Below, piece after piece: positions 57,619 to 64,000 of a DNA stretch of 64,000 nucleotides. A program made the position numbers and the translations under genes. This stretch comes from Streptomyces sp. NRRL WC-3742 (GTDB lineage: Bacteria > Actinomycetota > Actinomycetes > Streptomycetales > Streptomycetaceae). The DNA is taken from assembly GCF_000720635.1 (NCBI RefSeq), contig NZ_JOCF01000024.1, positions 56,933 through 120,932 of the forward strand. The letters run 5' to 3'. Each line of letters opens with the position of its first letter. The stretch's first letter is position 1. The notes under the pieces are model-generated. The model ran no database searches. It saw only the letters and a program-made list of their open reading frames with translations, and was not told the DNA's origin.

Positions 57619-58838
57619 GCCTTTCCTCCGCTCATCGAGTCGGCCAGCCGCCGCCACACCGGGTGGCGCCGCAGTCCGCGGCGCAGCTGTTCGGGGACGA
57701 GGCCCCGCCACAGCTGCTGGGCGAGGTTGAGACGCAGGACGGCCGCGAGCGGCTCCTCCCGCAGCAGGAAGAGGTCGTCGCAGAGCCCCAGCCGGGCGTC
57801 GCGGAAGGCCGGGTAGGCCGCGTAGTGGCGCCGCCCCTCGACCAGGGTGGGCGGCTCGCCGTGCGCGGCCTCGTAGCGGATCTGGTCGCGCAGCGCCTCC
57901 GGCCGTCCGGCGGCGGCGAGTTCGAGGCGCAGCCGGGCGGCGACGGGCAGGCGCCCGTACACCTCGCGGGCGCCGAACCGCTCGACCAGGCGGGCGGTTT
58001 CGGCGCAGACGCGGCGCTGCAGGCCGTCGTCGAGGAGCAGGAAGCCGTCGGAGAGCAGCCGGGGGACGTCCCAGGAGAAGCTGCGGGCGCGGAGGGCGTC
58101 CAACGCCTCGCCGGGGTCGGCGAGTTCGGCGGCGACCTGCTGGAGGGCGGCGATGCCGCGCAGCCGGTCGAGGACTCCGGCGCGCTCGGTGACGTTGCCG
58201 CGGTCCTCGCGCAGGACGAGGTGGTAGCAGTCGTAGGAGGCGAGGACGGAGACCTTGCGGGCCCGCAGGCAGGCTTCGAGGGTGAACGGCTGGTCGGAGA
58301 AGACCTTGAGCGTCTCGTCGCGGCGCAGCCCGTGGCGGCGGATCAGGTCGAGGCGGAACAGTTTGGTGTCGGCCAGGGCCCAGGCGAGGGCGGAGTCGGT
58401 GAAGCGGACGGACTCGGCGTCGGCGTGGAAGATGCCCTGGGGCACCAGCCGGCCGTTCACGCCGACCTGCTTGGGCACCACGACGTCCGAGTCCCAGGCG
58501 TCGGCGGCGGCCACCAGGCGTTCGAGGGCTTCCTCGCCGAGCCAGTCGTCCGCGCCGAGGAAGAGCACGTAGCGGCCGCGGGCGAGGTCGAGGGCGCGGT
58601 TGGTGGGGGCCGCCGGCCCGCCGGAGTTGGGCTGGTGCACCACCCGGAACAGCCCGGGGTGGCGGGCCGCGTAGGCGTCCAGCAGCTCGCCGCCGCCGTC
58701 CGTGGAGCCGTCGTCGACGGCCACCACCTCCATCCGCCCCGGCGCCAGGCTCTGCCCGACCAGGGAGTCCAGGCAGGCGGTGAGGTAGGGCAGGGTGTTG
58801 TAGACCGCGACCACCACGGTCACGTCGGGTACGGTCAT
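57615..58838 (-). CDS. Glycosyltransferase family 2
   Basis: Protein of 407 residues. The GT-A fold starts VTVVVAVYNTLPYLTACLDSLVGQ and has VVAVDDGSTDGGGELLDAYA and YVLFLGADDW (DxD region). The C-terminal 180 residues are helical and typical of the teichoic acid TagF/TarS-like or CPS transferases. No membrane helix. Coupled by ATGA to the nucleotide-sugar dehydrogenase, so both may decorate the cell surface with a uronic acid sugar; that is inference. The ATG at 58838 is chosen for the fold start. Confidence 0.9.
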   Translation of the reverse strand: MTVPDVTVVVAVYNTLPYLTACLDSLVGQSLAPGRMEVVAVDDGSTDGGGELLDAYAARHPGLFRVVHQPNSGGPAAPTNRALDLARGRYVLFLGADDWLGEEALERLVAAADAWDSDVVVPKQVGVNGRLVPQGIFHADAESVRFTDSALAWALADTKLFRLDLIRRHGLRRDETLKVFSDQPFTLEACLRARKVSVLASYDCYHLVLREDRGNVTERAGVLDRLRGIAALQQVAAELADPGEALDALRARSFSWDVPRLLSDGFLLLDDGLQRRVCAETARLVERFGAREVYGRLPVAARLRLELAAAGRPEALRDQIRYEAAHGEPPTLVEGRRHYAAYPAFRDARLGLCDDLFLLREEPLAAVLRLNLAQQLWRGLVPEQLRRGLRRHPVWRRLADSMSGGKA

Positions 58839-58932
58839 CGGACGGTGGGCCTCCGGTACTGGCGTGGGTGAATGACGAAAGGTCAACTCGCCACGCCTGC
58901 GGGGGGTCACGTCCGTCACCCGTATCGGTGAC

Positions 58933-58970
58933 GGCCTCCGGCGACCGGAGGAGTCCCCCTACCGGAGGCC
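58933..58970 (-). terminator. Terminator of the ABC-2 exporter operon
   Basis: GGCCTCCGG pairs with CCGGAGGCC (9 bp), and CCTCCGG can instead pair with a nearer CCGGAGG, giving two alternative hairpins. It starts 8 bases after the stop of the ATPase gene. Confidence 0.75.
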
Positions 58971-58977
58971 CGTGCCG

Positions 58978-59937
58978 TCAGCCGATGGCGACCTCCGCGT
59001 ACATCCGTGCGATGACGTCCTCGATGGCGGGTTCGCGCACGGAGAGGTCCACCAGCGGGTAGCGGGCGGCGACGGCCGCGACGATGGGCGCCGCGCTGTC
59101 CTGTGCGGGGAAGGCCAGCCACTGGCGCGGCCCGTCCACCTTGACCACCCGGGCGCCGGAGACCTCGATCGGGGGACGGGCCTCGGCGAGGTCGACGACG
59201 AGGGTGCGTTCGCTGAGCCCGGTGGCGTGCAGTCCGTCGAGCCCGCCGTCGTAAACGACCCGGCCGTGGTCGATGACCATGACCCGGTCGCAGAGCTGCT
59301 CGATGTCGGTGAGGTCGTGGGTGGTGAGCAGCACGGTGGTGCCGCGCTCGCGGTTGACCTCGCGCAGGAACTCGCGGACCCTGCCCTTGCTGATCACGTC
59401 GAGGCCGATGGTCGGCTCGTCGAGGTAGAGCACCTGGGGGTCGTGGAGCAGGGCCGCCGCGAGGTCGCCGCGCATCCGCTGGCCGAGGGAGAGTTGGCGT
59501 ACGGGGGTGTCCAGCAGGGCGGCGAGGTCGAGCAGTTCGACGCAGCGGTCGAGGTTCTCGCGATATCGCCCGTCCGGGACGCGGTAGATGCGCCTGGCGA
59601 GTTCGAAGGAGTCGCGCAGCGGCAGGTCCCACCAGAGAGTCGTCCGTTGTCCGAAGACGACGCCGATCCTTCGGGCCAGGGCGACGCGTTCGCGGGCCGG
59701 GTCGACGCCGGCGACGCGCAGCCGGCCGCTGCTGGGGACGAGGATGCCGGTGAGCATCTTGATGGTGGTGGACTTGCCGGCGCCGTTGGGCCCGATGTAG
59801 CCGACGCACTCGCCGGCCTCGACGGTGAAGCTGAGCCCGTCCACCGCGCGCACCTCGCGCTTGGTGCGGCTGAAGCGGCCGGCACGGGCGCGCACGGTGA
59901 AACTGCGGTGGACGTCCTGGAGTTCGATCAGTGCCAC
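58978..59937 (-). CDS. ABC transporter ATPase (COG4586 type)
   Basis: Protein of 319 residues with Walker A IGPNGAGKSTTIKML, Q-loop VVFGQRTTLWWDL, signature LSLGQRMRGDLAAAL, Walker B VLYLDEPTIGLD and TTHDLTDIEQLCDR. The gene belongs with the two permease genes upstream; the trio is widespread in actinobacteria as an ABC-2 exporter of unknown substrate. The GTG at 59937 follows AAGGA by 8 bases. Confidence 0.93.
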   Translation of the reverse strand: MALIELQDVHRSFTVRARAGRFSRTKREVRAVDGLSFTVEAGECVGYIGPNGAGKSTTIKMLTGILVPSSGRLRVAGVDPARERVALARRIGVVFGQRTTLWWDLPLRDSFELARRIYRVPDGRYRENLDRCVELLDLAALLDTPVRQLSLGQRMRGDLAAALLHDPQVLYLDEPTIGLDVISKGRVREFLREVNRERGTTVLLTTHDLTDIEQLCDRVMVIDHGRVVYDGGLDGLHATGLSERTLVVDLAEARPPIEVSGARVVKVDGPRQWLAFPAQDSAAPIVAAVAARYPLVDLSVREPAIEDVIARMYAEVAIG

Positions 59938-59966
59938 GATGACGTTCCTTACGGGAGGGGGGTGGT

Positions 59967-60812
59967 TCAGCTGCCGGCGCCGCGGTAGGCGCGCAGTCCG
60001 GCCCGCCAGGCGAGCCCGGCGGCGGTGACGCACAGGGCGGCGGCCACCGGCGAGGCGTACTGGAAGGCGGCGGGCAGGCCCAGCGGGTCGGGCCGGTCGA
60101 GGATGCGCAGGCTGGGCAGCCAGTTGACGAAGGCCAGCGGGACGCCGAAGACGACGCCGGCGACGAGTTCCTTGGCGAAGATCGTCGGCGGGTAGTGCAG
60201 CAGGGTGGCGCCGCCGTAGGTGAAGGAGTTCTGGATCTCCTTGGACTCGCCCCACCAGAACTGCACGGTGGCGCCGCCGATGAAGATCGCCCCGAAGATG
60301 GCGGTGCCGCAGACCAGCAGGACCGGCACGAGCAGCACCCGGTCCCAGGTCCAGTGCACGTCGAGGGTGGCCAGCGACCAGGCGAGCACGGCCGCGGCCT
60401 GGAAGGGGCGGCCGAGGCGGCGCAGCGAGAACCGTTCGGCGCACAGCTGGGAGAGCGCGGGCGCGGGCCGCACCAGCATGCTGTCCAGGGTGCCGTTGAC
60501 GATCCGCTGGCTGAGCCCGTCGGAGGAGCCGACGAGCAGGTTGGCGACGCCGAGGGAGAAGGTGGCGGTGCCGTAGAGGAAGGCGATCTCCGGCAGGGTC
60601 CAGCCGCCGAGCTGCCTGGTGTGCTGGAACATGATCACGACCACGACGAAGTCGAGCGCGTGGACGGCGATGCCGGAGACCACACCCAGGACGTAGGAGG
60701 CCCGGTAGGCCGCCATCGAGCGCATCCACATCCGGGCGCAGAGCCACCAGGAGCGCACGGCCCAGGCCGTCCGGGCGGGCAGGCCCTCGCGGAGCGTCAG
60801 CTGCTCAGCCAC
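59967..60812 (-). CDS. ABC-2 type permease subunit 2
   Basis: Membrane protein of 281 residues with six helices; SYVLGVVSGIAVHALDFVVVVIMF and SQRIVNGTLDSMLVRPAPALSQL are typical of the COG3694 permeases. It pairs with the other permease and the ATPase. Its GTG at 60812 overlaps the preceding gene by 8 bases, so the three genes form one operon. Confidence 0.9.
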   Translation of the reverse strand: MAEQLTLREGLPARTAWAVRSWWLCARMWMRSMAAYRASYVLGVVSGIAVHALDFVVVVIMFQHTRQLGGWTLPEIAFLYGTATFSLGVANLLVGSSDGLSQRIVNGTLDSMLVRPAPALSQLCAERFSLRRLGRPFQAAAVLAWSLATLDVHWTWDRVLLVPVLLVCGTAIFGAIFIGGATVQFWWGESKEIQNSFTYGGATLLHYPPTIFAKELVAGVVFGVPLAFVNWLPSLRILDRPDPLGLPAAFQYASPVAAALCVTAAGLAWRAGLRAYRGAGS

Positions 60813-61602
60813 CCTGCACCACCACCTTGCGGGTGGCGAGCCACTGCGCGCCCCGGCCGGCGGCCAGCAGCACGGCGGCCCAGCCGAGTTGGAAGGCGAG
60901 CGCCCCGACGAGGGTGGCGCCGGTCGCCCGTTCGAGGAAGACGTCGGTGGGCACCTTGACGAGCGAGGCCCAGGGCAGCACCTCGGCGACGGTGCCGAGC
61001 GCGCCGGGGAAGAGGACGATCGGCAGCAGCATGCCGGAGAAGACCATCGAGACCACCAGCATCACGGAGCGGATGCCGTCCGAGTCGTGCAGCCAGAAGC
61101 CGGTGATCGAGACCAGGAACCGGATGCCGAAGCTGACCAGCAGCGCGAGCAGCACGGAAAGCAGGAAGAACAGCCAGGTCAGCGGCTGTTCGGGCATCCG
61201 GACGCGGAACACCAGCGCACCGAAGAGCATGGGCACGGTGCCGCGTACGAGCAGTTGGAAGGCGGCCCGGCCGAGGTCGGTGGCCAGCCACCAGCCCTGG
61301 AAGTCGACGGGGCGGTAGAGGTCGACGGCGATGTCCCCGCTGCGGAAGCGGTCCTGGAGTTCGTCCTGGAAGCCGCCGCCCCAGACGGCGATGGTGACGA
61401 GCAGGCTCTGGCTGACCCAGATGTAGGTGACGGCCTGGCTCTGGTCGTAGCCGCCGAGATTGGGGCGGGCCTGCCAGAGGGCGACGAAGGAGGAGGCCAG
61501 GATGAGGCCGAAGACGGTGTTGGTGAAGGCGCCGGCGGCGGTGGCGGCGCGGTAGGTGGAGTAGCGGCGGAAGGCGCCGCGGGCAACGGCGGCATAGAGC
61601 AT
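60805..61602 (-). CDS. ABC-2 type permease subunit 1
   Basis: Membrane protein of 265 residues with six helices; the stretch DELQDRFRSGDIAVDLYRPVDFQGWWLATDLGRA matches COG4587 permeases. First gene of the operon. The ATG at 61602 follows AAGGAG. That site lies in the loop of an ATTGTC/GACAAT hairpin (61603-61622), which could limit translation. Confidence 0.9.
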   Translation of the reverse strand: MLYAAVARGAFRRYSTYRAATAAGAFTNTVFGLILASSFVALWQARPNLGGYDQSQAVTYIWVSQSLLVTIAVWGGGFQDELQDRFRSGDIAVDLYRPVDFQGWWLATDLGRAAFQLLVRGTVPMLFGALVFRVRMPEQPLTWLFFLLSVLLALLVSFGIRFLVSITGFWLHDSDGIRSVMLVVSMVFSGMLLPIVLFPGALGTVAEVLPWASLVKVPTDVFLERATGATLVGALAFQLGWAAVLLAAGRGAQWLATRKVVVQGG

Positions 61603-61622
61603 ATTGTCTCCTTATCGACAAT
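61603..61622 (-). promoter_or_regulatory. Hairpin around the ribosome site of the ABC-2 operon
   Basis: ATTGTC and GACAAT flank GATAAGGA, so the Shine-Dalgarno sequence lies in an 8-base loop. The stem is only six pairs; a regulatory role is a guess. Confidence 0.35.
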
Positions 61623-61894
61623 TCTGGGGGCGGACGAGTAGCGAGGACGGACAGGGGGACGGGTAGCGGGACCGTCACGGACCGCCCCCGCGTCCGCGCA
61701 CGTCGGTACGGCCCCGACCGGCCGCACCCGGGGGTCACCGGGCGGGCGGGCGGAGCTGGCGAAGTCAGTGCTGTCCAAACACCTGCGCTATGAAGTTCGC
61801 ATCTTTCACCGTACCTCCGGCCGCCCCCGCCCGCACCCGGTTTTCCCCAGCCCGCCCGACCGCCCCACCACCCCTGAGGCGACGTCAAATAGCA

Positions 61895-61900
61895 CATAAT
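61895..61900 (+). promoter_or_regulatory. Possible -10 element of a leaderless PBP 2 message
   Basis: CATAAT ends 6 bases before the ATG at 61907, and no ribosome site precedes the ATG. Together these suggest transcription starts at or near the start codon. A good -35 hexamer is not evident. Confidence 0.4.
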
Positions 61901-61906
61901 CGCGGC

Positions 61907-64000
61907 ATGAGTTTCGTCACCCGACGCCAGGCCAAGCGGGCCGCCCGCCGCGCCGCCCGCCGCGCACTCCCCCTCTGGCGTCGGCTGATCCCCACCTGGC
62001 GCGTCACCCTCGGCACCGTCGCCGCCCTGCTGCTGCTCGCGGTCGGCTCCTTCGCCGTGCTCTACGTGATCGTCCCCGTCCCCGACGCCAACGCCCACGC
62101 CACCGCCCAGAACAACATCTACCTCTACGCCGACGGCACCACCGAGATCGCCCGCACCGGAGCCGTCAACCGCACCGACGTCACCATCGACCAGATCCCC
62201 CTGCAGACCCAGCAGGCCGTCGTCTCCGCCGAGGACCGCACCTTCTACCAGAACCGCGGCATCGACCTGAAGGGCATGCTCCGCGCCGGCTGGAACACCC
62301 TCCTCGGCAAGGGCATGCAGGGCGGCTCCACCATCACCCAGCAGTACGTCAAGAACTACTACCTGACCCAGGACAAGACCGTCGAACGCAAGGGCCGCGA
62401 ACTCTTCATCGCCCTCAAGGTCGACCAGCAGCGCGAGAAGAAGGACATCCTCGCCGGGTACCTCAACAGCAGCTACTTCGGGCGCGGCGCCTACGGCATC
62501 CAGAGCGCCGCCCGCGCCTACTACGGCGTCGACTCCTCCCAGCTCACCCTCGCCCAGGGCGCCTACCTCGCCTCACTCCTCCAGGCCCCCAGCCTCTACG
62601 ACGTCAGGACGGCCACCCCCGCCAACCGCGAGAAGGCCCTCGCCCGCTGGAACTACACCCTCGACGGCATGGTCCAGCTCGGCTTCCTCACCACCGCCGA
62701 CCGCGCCGCCACCACCTTCCCCGACCCGATCGACCCCCGGCCCGCCACGGGCCTGTCCGGCCAGGCCGGCTACCTCGTCGGCGTCGCCGACGACTACCTC
62801 GTCAGCGCCGGCATCATCGACGCCCCCACCCTCAAGGCCGGCGGCTGGCGCATCACCACCACCTTCGACAAGCCCCGGCAGGACGCCTTCGTCAAGGCCG
62901 TCCAGGACGAACTCACCGGCGAACTCGACCCCGCCGCCCGCCCCACCACCGACACCGACGTCCGCGTCGCCGGCGCCTCCGTCGACACCGCCACCGGCCG
63001 CGTCGTCGCCGTCTACGGCGGCCCCGACTACGCCAAGCAGCCCTACAACGACGCCCTGCGCCAGGACAACCAGATCGGCTCCACCTTCAAACCGATCGAC
63101 CTCGCCGCGGGCCTCATCGCCCAGCACACCGTCGACGGCCGCCCCATCACCACCGAGAGCCGCTACGACGGCACCAGCGAACGCCCCGTCACCGGCGGCC
63201 CCACCCCGTACGCCCCGCCCAACGAGGACGGCGTCGACTACGGCAGCATCACCCTGCGCCACGCCATGGTGAAGTCCGTCAACTCCGTCTACGCCCAACT
63301 CGGCGTCGACGCGGGCCTCCCGCGCGTACGCGAGACCGCCCTCAAACTCGGCATCCCCGACACCGTCCGCGGCCTCGACCCGGCCAACACCTCCATGACG
63401 CTCGGCACCGCCACCCCCAGCGCCCTCGACCTCGCCGGCGTCTACGCCGCCTTCGCCGACCACGGCCAGGCCCGCACCCCCTGGTCCGTCTCCAAACTCG
63501 AACGCGTCCACCCCGGCGGCGCCGTCGACGTCCCCAAGATGCCCGAGCACAAGGCCGTGGAAGCCCTCGACCGGCAGACCGCCGACAACGTCACCGACGT
63601 CCTGCGCGACGTCATCAGCACCCGCGGCACCGGCGCCGCCGCCCTCGAACTCGGCCGCCCCGCCGCCGGCAAGACCGGCACCACCGACTCCAACCTCTCC
63701 GCCTGGTTCGCCGGATACACCCCCGAACTCGCCACCACCGTCGGCCTGTTCCGCGAAAACCCCAAGACCCACGCCAAGGAACCCCTCGCCGGGACCGCCG
63801 GACTCACCCGCGTCAACGGCGGCGCCTTCCCCACCAGGATCTGGACCGCCTACACGGCCGCCGTCCTCGACGGCACCCCCACGAAGCAGTTCGACCTCCA
63901 GACCGGCCGCGGCGACCACAGCACCCCCGACTGGCCCACCGCCACCACCACGCCCAGCGCCGCCCCCACCACCACCCCCGACCCCGCCACCAACCAGCCC
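61907..64000 (+). CDS. Class A penicillin-binding protein, PBP 2 (3' end beyond the window)
   Basis: An open frame of 698 codons runs to the window edge without a stop. It starts SFVTRRQAKRAARRAARRA (basic), has one membrane helix (about 35-55), a GT51 domain with SAEDRTFY (Glu109) and GGSTITQQYVKN, and a transpeptidase with Ser392-x-x-Lys395, Ser457-Val-Asn459 and Lys589-Thr-Gly. A Thr/Pro-rich tail has begun at the edge. It is a clear paralogue of PBP 1 (6193) with the same domain order and motifs. Third positions are almost all C, more so than in neighbours. Confidence 0.93.
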   Translation, partial: MSFVTRRQAKRAARRAARRALPLWRRLIPTWRVTLGTVAALLLLAVGSFAVLYVIVPVPDANAHATAQNNIYLYADGTTEIARTGAVNRTDVTIDQIPLQTQQAVVSAEDRTFYQNRGIDLKGMLRAGWNTLLGKGMQGGSTITQQYVKNYYLTQDKTVERKGRELFIALKVDQQREKKDILAGYLNSSYFGRGAYGIQSAARAYYGVDSSQLTLAQGAYLASLLQAPSLYDVRTATPANREKALARWNYTLDGMVQLGFLTTADRAATTFPDPIDPRPATGLSGQAGYLVGVADDYLVSAGIIDAPTLKAGGWRITTTFDKPRQDAFVKAVQDELTGELDPAARPTTDTDVRVAGASVDTATGRVVAVYGGPDYAKQPYNDALRQDNQIGSTFKPIDLAAGLIAQHTVDGRPITTESRYDGTSERPVTGGPTPYAPPNEDGVDYGSITLRHAMVKSVNSVYAQLGVDAGLPRVRETALKLGIPDTVRGLDPANTSMTLGTATPSALDLAGVYAAFADHGQARTPWSVSKLERVHPGGAVDVPKMPEHKAVEALDRQTADNVTDVLRDVISTRGTGAAALELGRPAAGKTGTTDSNLSAWFAGYTPELATTVGLFRENPKTHAKEPLAGTAGLTRVNGGAFPTRIWTAYTAAVLDGTPTKQFDLQTGRGDHSTPDWPTATTTPSAAPTTTPDPATNQP

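Larger units (their letters stand above)
61603..61906. other. Divergent promoter region
   Basis: About 300 bases without a gene between the ABC-2 operon (minus) and PBP 2 (plus). The ABC side carries the RBS hairpin at 61603-61622; the PBP side ends in CATAAT at 61895-61900, six bases before the ATG. Confidence 0.6.

Overview
The window is very GC-rich, strongly codon-biased, and starts many genes with GTG or TTG. It carries snapalysins with a divergent LysR regulator, a CslA/GlxA hyphal-tip polysaccharide pair, a DrrAB-type exporter and several Streptomyces-type conserved proteins. This points to a chromosomal segment of a Streptomycetaceae member (Streptomyces, Kitasatospora or a close relative). 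No phage, transposon, CRISPR array or biosynthetic gene cluster is visible.

Layout. 0.1-5 kb: pentapeptide protein, two tandem snapalysin paralogues with a divergent LysR gene, and a first LtrA-family membrane protein. 5.6-6.0 kb: two identical tRNA-Lys(CUU) genes with hairpin terminators. 6.2-11.7 kb: bifunctional penicillin-binding protein, EamA exporter, signal peptidase I, chorismate mutase, OsmC-like protein. 12-18.7 kb: PAS-GGDEF-EAL cyclic-di-GMP protein, flavin monooxygenase, DedA protein, Tat lipoprotein of the polysaccharide deacetylase class, alpha/beta hydrolase. 19-24.2 kb: cslA-glxA (4-bp overlap) and a convergent GH6 lipoprotein. 24.4-33.3 kb: ung, second LtrA protein, HAD phosphatase, Gfo/Idh/MocA oxidoreductase, a PIN/Phd toxin-antitoxin pair, accessory YidC with a small partner, another HAD, a Nudix and a CDP-alcohol phosphatidyltransferase. 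33.5-42.7 kb: ECF sigma factor with a membrane partner, ArsR plus quinone oxidoreductase, esterase, WYL regulator facing an SDR, a Ser/Thr kinase gene broken by an in-frame TGA, an NmrA-like protein and a DUF6891 protein. 42.8-50 kb: Tat-exported hydrolase, a degenerate tRNA-like element, P-loop kinase, methyltransferase, serine hydrolase, MDR reductase with a divergent LysR. 50-53.5 kb: HicB-like gene, DUF4097 protein and DrrA/DrrB-like exporter in one operon. 53.7-61.6 kb: adenosine deaminase, DUF445 protein, GT2 plus nucleotide-sugar dehydrogenase, three-gene ABC-2 exporter. 61.9 kb to the end: a second bifunctional PBP, cut by the window edge.

Genes that work together. CslA builds a beta-glucan at the hyphal tip, GlxA oxidises it, and a GH6 enzyme may trim it; the nearby c-di-GMP enzyme and deacetylase lipoprotein are plausible but unproven partners. 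Two class A PBPs, a signal peptidase and an accessory YidC also serve the cell envelope.

The most unusual content is outside genes. (1) At least seven gene 3' ends carry short tandem repeats of 9-26 bp in which the stop codon itself lies inside a repeat unit. (2) Two families of perfect palindromes recur at separate gene ends. (3) An array of TGGCACCA-like sites with about 11-bp spacing precedes the HicB-like gene. (4) A tRNA-like element has good D and T arms but no normal anticodon arm. (5) A kinase gene has its P-loop interrupted by a single stop codon.
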